Source of the DNA: Ruminococcus sp. YE71
GTDB taxonomy: Bacteria; Bacillota; Clostridia; Oscillospirales; Ruminococcaceae
Assembly (NCBI RefSeq): GCF_900119155.1
Contig: NZ_FPIR01000004.1
Coordinates: 1-64,000, forward strand
DNA length: 64,000 nt
Reading direction: 5' to 3'
The notes below the pieces were generated by a model. That model searched no databases. It had not been told where the DNA came from and saw only the letters and a program-made list of their open reading frames with translations. The translations under genes and the position numbers were made by a program. Shown one piece after another: positions 34,417-44,597 of this stretch. Position 1 is the stretch's first letter, and every line of letters starts with the position of its first letter.

Positions 34417-35589
34417 ATGGGCCTGTTCGATTTTGACAAGGTCATCTGTCCATACTGCTACAACAAATTCCCGAAGTCGCAGATAATGTGGCGCTGCAAT
34501 TCGGGCAAGTGCATCCGTCCCGCTGCGCTTGAGGAAGACAGCGTCTACGCGGAATACCACAACATCACGAACCCTGCCGAGAAGCGCAAGCCGCATATCA
34601 TCCCCGACCCGAAGCCAAAAAAAGGCTTTGTAAAGTGCGACAAGTGCGGCGACGACACCAATATGCAGATATGCCCTGTCTGCCACAGCGTTCTGCCGAA
34701 GACCGACGAGAATATCGTCATTTCGGTCATCGGCGTTCCCGGCTCGGGCAAGAGCTACTATGTCGGCACGCTGATAAGACAGCTGAGGCAGTACATGAGC
34801 GCTTTCGGCTGCTCGATAAAATTCACCACCGATGAATCGCGCAGGATGTACGAGGACAGGTTCGAGACGCCGTTCAGCAAGCGCATCGTGCTGCCAAAAA
34901 CAAAGCAGCCCGACGAGAACGCAAACATAGTCGGCGCGAATCTGCCGATACTCTGCGACATCACCGACGACAGGCTGAAAACAAGAACATTCACCTTCTT
35001 CGACGCGGCAGGCGAGAACTTCGAGAACGAGGCGATAATGCGCTATGTCGCGCCTTACATCAGCCACTCGGCGGCGATAATACTGCTGCTCGACCCGACA
35101 CAGATACCTGCCGTCGCCAACACCCTCGTTTCCGAGAACCCCAACGGCGTTTCGGGACGCAGGTCGGTGAACACGGTCAGCTACGAACAGGTGCTGAACA
35201 ACACCGTCGAGGTCATCCACTCCCACCTGAAATCGAAGGGTCAGATAGACATCCCTCTGGCGGTGGGCTTCTCGAAGTGGGACCTTATCGAGAACTCCCC
35301 TACCCTGCGCCCCGACGGCGTTATCACCAACCCGAGCCCCCACTTCATGCGCGGCTTCTCGGAAGAGGACTGCGACAACGTGAGCAGCGAGGTCGAGGGT
35401 CTTCTGGCACACTGGGAGTGCCAGAACTTCGTGATGCTGGCAAGACAGCAGTTCAAGACGGTGAAGTTCTTCGGTTTCTCGGCGATAGGCGCGGACATAG
35501 AGACGGGCAGGAGCGTGCCGAACATCGTTTCAAAGCGCGTGGAAGACCCGTTCCTGTGGCTGCTGCATAAGAAGAAGATAATCATATGA
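34417..35589 (+). CDS. Soluble zinc-ribbon GTPase (double-GTPase 2-like)
   Basis: A 390-aa protein without membrane segments. The N-terminus carries zinc-binding pairs 'CPYCYNKFP' with a later 'WRCNSGKC', then 'CDKCGDD' with 'CPVCHSVLP' (about residues 72-98). The GTPase has P-loop 'GVPGSGKS' (106-113), DxxG as 'DAAG' (196-199) and a specificity motif 'SKWD' (286-289), where Ser replaces the usual Asn. ATG 34417 follows aaggag. Its stop overlaps the next start (ATGA). The zinc-ribbon plus GTPase layout matches the upstream GTPase but without its anchor. Function in signalling or conflict is inferred. Confidence 0.75.
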   Translation: MGLFDFDKVICPYCYNKFPKSQIMWRCNSGKCIRPAALEEDSVYAEYHNITNPAEKRKPHIIPDPKPKKGFVKCDKCGDDTNMQICPVCHSVLPKTDENIVISVIGVPGSGKSYYVGTLIRQLRQYMSAFGCSIKFTTDESRRMYEDRFETPFSKRIVLPKTKQPDENANIVGANLPILCDITDDRLKTRTFTFFDAAGENFENEAIMRYVAPYISHSAAIILLLDPTQIPAVANTLVSENPNGVSGRRSVNTVSYEQVLNNTVEVIHSHLKSKGQIDIPLAVGFSKWDLIENSPTLRPDGVITNPSPHFMRGFSEEDCDNVSSEVEGLLAHWECQNFVMLARQQFKTVKFFGFSAIGADIETGRSVPNIVSKRVEDPFLWLLHKKKIII

Positions 35590-36482
35590 CGGGCGAGACC
35601 GTGCTCAGGGCGTCGGGGCTGACCCTCGACATCGGGAAAAAGCGGGTGCTGGACGATATCGGCTTCGAGCTGAAAAAGGGCGGCATCTACGCGGTGGTCG
35701 GTCACAACGGCGCAGGAAAATCAACGCTGATACGCACCCTTCTCGGGCTCGAACCGAAATACGGCGGAAGTATCACGCTCTTCGGCTCGGAGGATCTTTC
35801 CGCAGGCAGAAAACGCGTGGGCGCGATGCTCTCGGGGGACAAGCTGCCGCCGAAACAGACTGGTGAGCGCTATCTGAGGGAAATGTGTATGCTCTGCGGC
35901 TGCGACTGCGGCACGGAGATGTCACGGGTCTCGGCGCTTGCGGGGACGGACAGCTTTCTCGGGCAGAAGACAGGCGGCTACTCCTACGGGATGAAACAGC
36001 GGCTCTCGCTGGCAGGGGCACTCGTCGGAAGTCCAGACGCGGTGTTCCTCGACGAACCTTTCAAGGGGCTTGACCCCGAAGCGTCGGGACAGCTGCAAAT
36101 GACAGTCTCGGCACTGGCAAGAGAGGGCGTCACCATAGTCGTTACCGACCATATACTGCACACGCTGATACAGCTGGGCTGCGAATTCCTCGTGCTGAAC
36201 GGCGGCAGACTGACACACACCCTCACCTGCGCCGACCTCGCACGCGACCCCCTGCCCGTAAAGCGCTTCACGCTCGGCAGCCGCGCCATGAACGACGAGA
36301 CTTTCGCCGAGCGCTATCCCGACTTCTGCGGTATCGCGAGGGGGAGCTACGTTGACGTTATCGTGCCAAAGAACAAGGACGTTCCCGACAGCCTCATCGA
36401 GGGCTGCACGGAAGTCACACAGCACACCGCCGACAGCGAAGAGATGCTCATATGGTATATCAGCGGAAAGGACGCCACATGA
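35586..36482 (+). CDS. ABC transporter ATP-binding protein (ABC-2 type)
   Basis: A 298-aa ATPase. Walker A 'GHNGAGKST', signature 'YSYGMKQRL', Walker B 'AVFLDEP' and switch 'VTDH' are present. The signature and a C-terminal extension of about 85 residues resemble ABC-2 type exporters. It overlaps the GTPase stop and the permease start by ATGA, so the three products are translationally coupled. This is why I place the transporter in the same system as the GTPases. Confidence 0.9.
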   Translation: MTGETVLRASGLTLDIGKKRVLDDIGFELKKGGIYAVVGHNGAGKSTLIRTLLGLEPKYGGSITLFGSEDLSAGRKRVGAMLSGDKLPPKQTGERYLREMCMLCGCDCGTEMSRVSALAGTDSFLGQKTGGYSYGMKQRLSLAGALVGSPDAVFLDEPFKGLDPEASGQLQMTVSALAREGVTIVVTDHILHTLIQLGCEFLVLNGGRLTHTLTCADLARDPLPVKRFTLGSRAMNDETFAERYPDFCGIARGSYVDVIVPKNKDVPDSLIEGCTEVTQHTADSEEMLIWYISGKDAT

Positions 36483-37309
36483 AAAAGCTCACGAAAACGT
36501 ATATTTATCGGGCTTTGTTCAGCCTGCGGTATGCAGAGCAGCTGATATTCGCGGCTCTGATGGCGGTGTTCGGGGCGGTGCTGGCAGGACAGCTCTCGAA
36601 GCTGATGCTTTCGGGGGAACTGCCGCAGGGAACGCTTGCGAGCTTCCGCACGGGCGGCGGCTACACACTCGGGGTCGTGCGTTTCGGCTCGGTGATGCAG
36701 CTGAGGATGATGCGCACGAAGGACTTCATCACGGGGCTGCTGTGTACCGAGGGTCTGCTTTCGGTGGCGGCGGTGGTCTGCGTGAAGAACGTCACCGATG
36801 TGCTTCGGTACGGCGGCGCGGCAAACGCGGTCAGCCGCGGTGCGAAGCGTCGGCAGGTGTTCGGGGCGATGTGCGTAACGAACATCATCGCTGTGCTCGG
36901 CATCGCGCTGGTGACACTTGCTGCCTTCACGGCGGCGTCGCGGATAACGGCAGGCTTTAAGGGCGGCGGCATCGCGGACCTTGAGGACGTGGGGATAATA
37001 CTGCGTCAGCTGGTCGAACTGACGGCGTTTTCGGTCATGTGTACGGCGGTCGCGGCGGCATACGGGAAGCCTTTGAGGGCGGCGATGACGCTGCTGGGGG
37101 CGGTGCTTGTACTGCCGACGGCGTTCGGGTACATGAGGATCATGTACGGAACGGACTTCGGGCTGCCGAAGGTGATAAGTTTTGTGAGGATGCTGCAAAG
37201 CGGAATGTTATTGCCGAATATCGGTGATGTGATAGCCGCAGCAGGAATGGCAGCAATATCAGTACTCGCAGGAATAACGATAATGAACAGAAAACGCATA
37301 GATATATAA
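36479..37309 (+). CDS. ABC transporter membrane subunit
   Basis: A 276-aa protein with about six hydrophobic segments (near residues 20-38, 60-80, 85-110, 130-155, 170-200 and 250-272). It starts inside the stop codon of the ATPase gene (ATGA). The sequence is not close to any permease family I know, but the partner and topology fit an ABC-2 type exporter. A 305-bp untranslated stretch follows it. Confidence 0.75.
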   Translation: MKKLTKTYIYRALFSLRYAEQLIFAALMAVFGAVLAGQLSKLMLSGELPQGTLASFRTGGGYTLGVVRFGSVMQLRMMRTKDFITGLLCTEGLLSVAAVVCVKNVTDVLRYGGAANAVSRGAKRRQVFGAMCVTNIIAVLGIALVTLAAFTAASRITAGFKGGGIADLEDVGIILRQLVELTAFSVMCTAVAAAYGKPLRAAMTLLGAVLVLPTAFGYMRIMYGTDFGLPKVISFVRMLQSGMLLPNIGDVIAAAGMAAISVLAGITIMNRKRIDI

Positions 37310-37614
37310 GCATACCCCTCGTCCTCGCCGGAGATCAGGCGGGTCAATGCGCCCCGCCTTAGCTTCGCACGGCTACGCGCTTGGCAGGATATGGGACGGC
37401 AGCCCAAAAACAAATGAAGCTGACCCCTCAAAATGAGAAGTCATCTCCGACAAACATTACCTCACCAAAAGCCGCAGACACACCTCTGAAGAAAGTCGAA
37501 AAGCGGGCAGTGTGGGACAACGTCCACCACAACAAGACCCACACAAACCAAAAAATCAAAACACAAAAAACCACACACCAACAGAACTCCCCCAGAAAAG
37601 AAAGGATGGTAACT
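37310..37614 (+). other. Intergenic region with a T-poor leader
   Basis: No gene, promoter or clear terminator is seen in these 305 bp. The last 80 bases (about 37530-37605) are almost free of T and consist mostly of A and C. As RNA this would be single-stranded just before the ribosome site aaagga of the next gene. Confidence 0.4.
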
Positions 37615-40365
37615 ATGTCTATCGAACAGTCTATTTTCACTTGCTGCCGTGCCCGACGCGAAACGGGTACAACAGGCTTCGGTTACTACTCCGTGACCGA
37701 GGGAATGGACGAGCTTCGCCGCAACAGCCCCGAGCTCTCCATGCTCTCGAACAACTACTCCGCACCGAGAAATCAGGAACTCTGGTGGTCGCAGGAAAGC
37801 GACGAGACTCAGCGCGACGCCGAAGAGACCGAGGCGATAAAAAAACATCACCCCGTTTCCTTCGGCTACCGCGTCATCGAGACCGAAGGCGTGAAAAAGG
37901 CTGTGTTCACCTACGGAAAGAACCTCGGCAGAGATATCGAGGGCTTCCGACCCGGCAACATCATGGTCAATACCGTGGCAGCCGACCTCGGCGACGTGAC
38001 AGCTTACCCCTTTGAATACTTCGGCAGCCCCGAGATATTCACCGACTACGACCGCAGCTTCTTCGTGAACGCGCCCGATACCCCCGCCGACCTGCTCGAC
38101 AGACCCGAGACCCTACACACGGGCGGCAGGATAACACAGGACGACGTGGTCAGATTCATGAACGAGGACGAGCGCAGGACAGACCTCATGCTGTCGATGG
38201 TGCAGTTCGTCCTCGACCGCTCCGACCCCGACAAGACTTCGAGACAGGTCATGATCTGCGACCGTATGGAGAATATCATCTACTGGGCAGCCGCAGTCTC
38301 CCTCGTGTTCCCTCTTGAGATCGCAAAGCAGTTCTCGTTCTCCACCTACTCGTTCCTCGGCAGCGCCGATTCAAGCTCGGTCAGCCTTGAGGATGTGATG
38401 CTCTGCGGCGTCTACTCGTCAGCTGTCAACGGCGACGAACCCGACCCGCGCTCCACAAACTACGACTACGAATTTGAAGCCGAAAGGATAGAATCCGCAC
38501 TCTTCGACTTCGAGCACGACTTCTTCACCGAAGCCGATATGCATAACAACGCCTTCATGATGATAGTCCGCAGCGCTATGTCGGGCAACTTTGAACAGCT
38601 CGACGAGTTCAAGCGGTTCATTATGGAAAAGACCGACTGCCGCACCATCGGCAACGACTACGCACGGGGATGCGGCTGCTTCCTCATCGCGAAGATGCGC
38701 CGCCAGCAGAGCCTTGCTTACCTCGCCGACGCTCACTACTTTGCGAAGAAATACATGGGCGCGGACGCCATCCGCACCATCACGGGGATAGCCTACTCCT
38801 GCTCCCTCGACAAGGGCGAGATGTCACGATACTTCGACGACATCATCGAGCTGTCGAGAAGCTGCGCCGACGGCAGCAGCGAGGACAGAAAGTTCGTGTA
38901 CGCACACTGCCTGCACTTTATCCGTGAGGCATTCCTGTCACAGACCCTCTCGCGGGAGGAATATCTCTCCGCAAGCGACAGCATAAAGTCGATATTCGAG
39001 GAACACCGCGACAGCTTTGAACAGGCGTTCATAGGCTCCCTCGACAGCGAAGTGATAAGTGAACAGCTAAAGACCATCACGAAAAAATGGGTGCTGATGC
39101 ACCTTGCGGAACTTCTCTGCCGCGACGCCGCCGCTTCGGGGAAAGACCTCTACAGCCGCGACTGCGCACTCATGCTGTCGGCAGTGTACCGCGCAGTGCT
39201 CTCCGAGACCGCTGAACGCGCTGCACTGATAAGCACCTTCGCGAAGATGTTCGGTTCGCTCTCCGATTCGCTGAAACTCTACGACTTGCTGCTTGCCAAG
39301 TCCGCAAACGACAGCGAGGTCACGGACGACCTGATGTACTCTCTTGCCGAGCTTGCCGTTAGTTCCGACCTCGGCGGATTCAGGGAGATATACGGCTTCA
39401 TGTCCGAAAGCCCCTTCCGCGATCAGTTTTTCACCGCCTGCTCCGATCTGGCAGACAGCCTTGACTCTGCGCTGGAGATGTTCAACGATATGCTGGAGAC
39501 TTCGGAGAACTACGCTTACTACCTGAGGGAGATGTGCGGCAGACTTCTCGACCTGACCGAGAACGACGACTGCGAGACACAGATAAACGGCATCTACCGC
39601 GTGTTCCTCTTCGCCGAGAGCAGCGACGCCTTCGGCGTGTGCGGCACAGACCTCTGCATCGAGTTCTGCAACACGCTGTACAACAAGGGCTGCTGGTACA
39701 GGATAAGCGACGACTCGGCGGCGATACTGCGTGAACTCATAGAGGGCAGCGGCAGCGACCATTTCGTGGCGGACAGCGCGGCTCACAACATCTTCGTGAT
39801 GTACTATATAACGAAGTTCGCCGAGACTGCCGACGAGAGCCTGATACCCTTCCCGGCCGACAAAGTGGGATTCCTCGATCTGTCGCTGATACACGAGGAT
39901 GAATACGACGACGTGGTGAAAGAGATAGCCCACGCCTTCGCACGGAGGAGCATCGCGACGGGTTCGGCAGTGGATGTGCGCTACGACCTGTTCATAGATG
40001 TACACGCACAGCCCCATCCGGGGATAATAGAGCGCGTGGCAGTACTGTGGCTGAGAGAGATAATGAAAGCCGCACCGAAAGACTGCCGCGTGAGACTTAC
40101 GGCTCACATACTCGCGATAATGCACGTTGATTGCAGCGTGGACTTCGTGAAAATGGGGGAGGAGCTGTACGCAAACAAGATAAAATCGGCAGATGTGATC
40201 CGCTGCTTTGAAGACAGTGACATCTTGCGGTTCATAAAGGACTGCGGCGGCAGCGAAAAGGAACTGCAAAGGACGGCTTCGGACCTTGCGTCGGGCTGTG
40301 AAAAAGCAAAACAGAGCGGAAGCGTGCTCGGTAATCTGTTCTCACGCTTCGGAAGGAAGGGGTAG
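37615..40365 (+). CDS. Large GTPase-associated protein (GAP1-N-like)
   Basis: A 916-aa soluble protein. The N-terminus 'IEQSIFTCCRARRETGTTGFG' in part, followed by 'YYSVTEGM', fits the start of the GAP1-N domain as I remember it (sequence of the form QxxYT...GxGFGxxxxSxG). The remaining 700 residues are mainly helical and acidic with no catalytic motif I can see, and could form a repeat scaffold. ATG 37615 is 8 nt after aaagga; an in-frame ATG at 37606 overlaps that site. It lies between the ABC permease and the lectin gene (2 nt gap). Since GAP1 proteins partner conflict-system GTPases, the neighbourhood supports the call. HMM confirmation is lacking. Confidence 0.6.
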   Translation: MSIEQSIFTCCRARRETGTTGFGYYSVTEGMDELRRNSPELSMLSNNYSAPRNQELWWSQESDETQRDAEETEAIKKHHPVSFGYRVIETEGVKKAVFTYGKNLGRDIEGFRPGNIMVNTVAADLGDVTAYPFEYFGSPEIFTDYDRSFFVNAPDTPADLLDRPETLHTGGRITQDDVVRFMNEDERRTDLMLSMVQFVLDRSDPDKTSRQVMICDRMENIIYWAAAVSLVFPLEIAKQFSFSTYSFLGSADSSSVSLEDVMLCGVYSSAVNGDEPDPRSTNYDYEFEAERIESALFDFEHDFFTEADMHNNAFMMIVRSAMSGNFEQLDEFKRFIMEKTDCRTIGNDYARGCGCFLIAKMRRQQSLAYLADAHYFAKKYMGADAIRTITGIAYSCSLDKGEMSRYFDDIIELSRSCADGSSEDRKFVYAHCLHFIREAFLSQTLSREEYLSASDSIKSIFEEHRDSFEQAFIGSLDSEVISEQLKTITKKWVLMHLAELLCRDAAASGKDLYSRDCALMLSAVYRAVLSETAERAALISTFAKMFGSLSDSLKLYDLLLAKSANDSEVTDDLMYSLAELAVSSDLGGFREIYGFMSESPFRDQFFTACSDLADSLDSALEMFNDMLETSENYAYYLREMCGRLLDLTENDDCETQINGIYRVFLFAESSDAFGVCGTDLCIEFCNTLYNKGCWYRISDDSAAILRELIEGSGSDHFVADSAAHNIFVMYYITKFAETADESLIPFPADKVGFLDLSLIHEDEYDDVVKEIAHAFARRSIATGSAVDVRYDLFIDVHAQPHPGIIERVAVLWLREIMKAAPKDCRVRLTAHILAIMHVDCSVDFVKMGEELYANKIKSADVIRCFEDSDILRFIKDCGGSEKELQRTASDLASGCEKAKQSGSVLGNLFSRFGRKG

Positions 40366-40366
40366 G

Positions 40367-41701
40367 ATGAACAGGTATTTGCGGACAGCAGTGCTGACGG
40401 TCCTTATCGGGCTCTCGGTGCTGTTCACGGGGAATATCACGGCTTCCGCGCTGACGGTAGTCCCCGATTCTGCAACCCGTATCGGTTCTCACTGGTACAA
40501 GATATACAGCGATGTCCCCGCAGATTCTTCGCCAAAAGGCAAGGCTCTGGAGCTGTGCAAACAGCGCGGCGGACACATCGCTTATATAGAGGATGCTTCG
40601 GAACATCAGCTTGTACTGAATATGATAGCCAACAGCGGGATAAACGGCGATGTGTGCCTGGAGTTCGAGCCGATGTACGCCGAACTGAACGACCTGACGA
40701 TAAAGTACGATGATAAAGACAGGGCGTTCAGCAATTACGACGTCAAGACGATGGGCGAATACTTCATCTACGTCTGCGAATGGGACGAGGGAAACAAGTC
40801 CTCGGAATTCAAGACAGACTTCGGCAAAAAGCTCATTCCCGACAAGACAAAGAGCTTCGGCAGCAGTCAGTACAAGGTATTCGGCTACGGGCTCTCATAT
40901 TCGGACGCTGCGCTGTTCTGCCACGCCATCGGCGGTCACCTCGTTTCGATAGACAGCGAGGAAGAGAACAAGTTCGTCACCAAGCTCATCAAGGATGACG
41001 ACAGCAGCAGGTCGATGTTCTGGATAGGCACGCGCTACGACGGCTCGATCGGCAAATGGTGCGCCCCCGACGGTACCCCGTCCGATTACACCGACTGGAG
41101 CTCGGGGGAACCCACAAACTACCTGAACGGCGCGAATTTCACCGTCATCAACCGCAGCGTGGGGCTGTTCGACAAATACAAATGGGTGGCCGAGTTCAAT
41201 GACGGCTTCGTGGGCAGCGACCTGAAGGAATCGAGCGCCTGCTACGGTTTCGTCTGCGAATGGGAACCGGTCTGCGGCGGCGAGCGGTACTTTCACGGCA
41301 GCACCGAAAGGACCGCCACCGAGAGGCCGAACTGCATCACCGAGGGAAAGATCTCGGTGGTCTGCAAGGACTGCGGCGAGACCCTTGAGGTCATCCACAT
41401 CCCGAAAGATCCGCATAAATACCGCATCACAGGCGTGGTGAAGAACATAAAGGTCGTGGGACTGACGGTCCGCGAATGCTCGGTATGCGGCGACCGCACC
41501 TTCGACATCGACTGGAAGAAGATATGGTTCGAGCCGCTGATACTTCTGGCGGCGGCTGTGACTTCCGCGGCGTTCATATCGGCATATGCCGACTACAGGC
41601 GCGAACACGGCTCGGGAGCACCGCCGATGTGGGCGCTTCTGCTCGCGTTTGCGATGATAGCGGCGGCGGCTCTGACGGCATACCTCATCTTCATAAAATA
41701 G
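40367..41701 (+). CDS. Exported protein with C-type lectin-like domains
   Basis: A 444-aa protein. A signal peptide ends near 'ITASA' (about residue 27). Two C-type-lectin-like domains follow: a degenerate one (about 35-145) and a clear one (about 165-305) with 'SYSDAALFCHAIGGHLVSI', 'FWIGTRYDG', 'YTDWSSGEPTNYL' and 'FVCEWE'. The sugar-binding EPN/QPD motif is EPT here. A region with two CxxC pairs (about 325-385) leads to two transmembrane helices at the C-terminus (about 390-412 and 422-442). It starts 2 nt after the GAP1-like stop. It is the likely outside sensor or ligand-binding part of the cluster. Confidence 0.85.
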   Translation: MNRYLRTAVLTVLIGLSVLFTGNITASALTVVPDSATRIGSHWYKIYSDVPADSSPKGKALELCKQRGGHIAYIEDASEHQLVLNMIANSGINGDVCLEFEPMYAELNDLTIKYDDKDRAFSNYDVKTMGEYFIYVCEWDEGNKSSEFKTDFGKKLIPDKTKSFGSSQYKVFGYGLSYSDAALFCHAIGGHLVSIDSEEENKFVTKLIKDDDSSRSMFWIGTRYDGSIGKWCAPDGTPSDYTDWSSGEPTNYLNGANFTVINRSVGLFDKYKWVAEFNDGFVGSDLKESSACYGFVCEWEPVCGGERYFHGSTERTATERPNCITEGKISVVCKDCGETLEVIHIPKDPHKYRITGVVKNIKVVGLTVRECSVCGDRTFDIDWKKIWFEPLILLAAAVTSAAFISAYADYRREHGSGAPPMWALLLAFAMIAAAALTAYLIFIK

Positions 41702-41770
41702 GTGGAAAACACCTTGGATGAAAGCATATTCATATTTTCGGAAATATACAGAATCTTCAAAATTTATTAA

Positions 41771-41799
41771 TTGACATTTTCCCCATAAGAGAGTATAAT
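41771..41799 (+). promoter_or_regulatory. Consensus sigma-A promoter of guaB
   Basis: TTGACA (41771-41776), 17-bp spacer, TATAAT (41794-41799). The 66-nt leader shows no purine riboswitch that I can recognise. Confidence 0.9.
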
Positions 41800-41844
41800 T
41801 TTTAAAATATAATAGGTATCAATTAATCATACGGCGAAAAATGA

Positions 41845-43341
<1,497 letters not shown>

Positions 43342-43354
43342 TCTGACTATGATC

Positions 43355-43396
43355 ATCCCGATTTGTGTTGCCTGCAATACAAGTCGGGATTTTTTG
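43355..43396 (+). terminator. Rho-independent terminator of guaB
   Basis: A 16-bp stem with two wobble pairs (43355-43370 with 43375-43390), a CCTG loop and a T-run. Confidence 0.9.
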
Positions 43397-43521
43397 CTGC
43401 TGTCTGCGGAATTGCCGTGGGAGAACCTTCCGAAGACTTTTAATATGTTGACAGATAGATGTATTCGGGAAGACAGACTCTCGCCGCTATATGTGTGATC
43501 CGCAGTCCTGCTGATTCCAAA

Positions 43522-43554
43522 AAAGGCACTTCCGGTATTTCCGAAAGTGCCTTT
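43522..43554 (-). terminator. Terminator of the SpoIIQ-like gene
   Basis: On the minus strand, a 14-bp stem with one mismatch is followed by a run of T. It lies 4 nt beyond the stop codon. Confidence 0.8.
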
Positions 43555-43557
43555 CTG

Positions 43558-44271
43558 TTACTTCGAGGACGGGTTGATATAGTTTACGGGGTCGATCCAC
43601 TCGCCGTTCTTTTTCAGCCCGAAGTGCAGGTGCGACGCCATAGCAGCTTCGATCTCGGCGCTGTCACCCACCGCGCCTATCGTCTGCCCTGCCTGAACGC
43701 TGTCGCCCTCTTTGACCGCGACCCCCGACGAGAGGTTGTAGTAATACCCCATCAGTCCGCTGCCGTGGTCGATGATGACCGTGTTGCCCCACAGCGGGTC
43801 TTCGGCGACGGCTGTCACCTCGCCGCGGTTCATGGCACGGACGGGAGTTCCGCGCTCGGCTGCGATGTCAACGCCATCATGAGTCTTCCAGATGCCGAGA
43901 GTCTCGCTCTTGACCAGCTCGCCGCCCGAAAAAGGCTGTAAGATCTCGCCGTTCACGGGCATGACGTTGGGCTGTGTTTTGACCTCAAGAGGCGGCTCGG
44001 AGCTCGAATCCTCCTGCGAACTGCTGTCGGAAGGCTTGTCCTTCGCGACCCCCGTCTGTTTCAGGTCGGTAGGCAGCGTGTCGGGGATGCTGACATCGAG
44101 CGGTTCGGCTGAACCGATGTTCAGATCGTAGCTTTCCCCCGCAGTCTTCACCGCCTTGGAATAGGCTGTCACGCCTGCCCCGACCGTCGCCACGAGCGCA
44201 GCCGATAAGGCGATGTACGCGCCCTTACTGCCGATAAGTTTTGCCATTTTTGTGTCCTTGAGTGATCTCAT
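43558..44271 (-). CDS. spoIIQ: LytM/M23 domain protein, SpoIIQ-like
   Basis: A 237-aa protein with one N-terminal transmembrane helix (about residues 18-37), a Ser/Pro-rich linker and a LytM domain. The zinc motifs HxxxD ('HDGVD') and HxH ('HLHFG') are present, but the third catalytic His region reads 'YYYNLS' instead of YxHLS, so the enzyme may be impaired. A forespore-type promoter (44319-44348) and the one-helix-plus-LytM layout point to SpoIIQ, which forms the channel with SpoIIIAH. ATG 44271 is favoured by an upstream aaagga; an in-frame ATG at 44292 lacks one. An alternative is a vegetative murein hydrolase regulator. Confidence 0.68.
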   Translation of the reverse strand: MRSLKDTKMAKLIGSKGAYIALSAALVATVGAGVTAYSKAVKTAGESYDLNIGSAEPLDVSIPDTLPTDLKQTGVAKDKPSDSSSQEDSSSEPPLEVKTQPNVMPVNGEILQPFSGGELVKSETLGIWKTHDGVDIAAERGTPVRAMNRGEVTAVAEDPLWGNTVIIDHGSGLMGYYYNLSSGVAVKEGDSVQAGQTIGAVGDSAEIEAAMASHLHFGLKKNGEWIDPVNYINPSSK

Positions 44272-44536
44272 TTCAGTCACCGTTCCTTTCATGTCACACG
44301 TTTAAGTGCTTTCGGAAATAGTATGGACACAGAAGAGAAATATATTCAGCATCTGGCAGGAAAATTCGCAAAAATTGACTGCCCAAAACCCGCTTATATC
44401 GCCCTTCATGATACGTTATATCCTATGGGAATAGTACTGTTTTTCGCATTATCTACAAGGTGAATGCGGAATTATTGTTCAAATCGACGTTTTTTTAAAA
44501 AAATTTGGATATAAATGAAAAAATGTATTTTTCCAC
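44272..44536. other. Divergent intergenic region
   Basis: The left part carries the forespore-type promoter of the SpoIIQ-like gene on the minus strand. The rest, up to the hyd promoter, is AT-rich and contains a T8 run followed by A7 near 44492-44506. I see no gene or RNA in it. Confidence 0.5.
44319..44348 (-). promoter_or_regulatory. Forespore (sigma-F/G) promoter of the SpoIIQ-like gene
   Basis: On the minus strand, TGAATA (44348-44343), a 17-bp spacer and CATACTA (44325-44319) match the sigma-G consensus at every position. Sigma-F and sigma-G overlap in specificity; spoIIQ is a sigma-F gene in Bacillus. Confidence 0.7.
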
Positions 44537-44565
44537 TTGAATTATAAAGATTTGTGTTGTATAAT
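44537..44565 (+). promoter_or_regulatory. Sigma-A promoter of the hydCBA operon
   Basis: TTGAAT (44537-44542), 17-bp spacer, TATAAT (44560-44565). The leader to hydC is about 65 nt and contains a palindrome at 44598-44614. Confidence 0.85.
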
Positions 44566-44597
44566 TAGTTATATGCTATATTCTATATAAGTATGTC

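Noticed and set aside
43410-43445. Fourth MITE-like copy (ggagaacctt then gaagacttttaatat)
   Set aside because: The match covers about 30 bp of one arm only, with gaps. It may be a remnant, but it is too short to claim.
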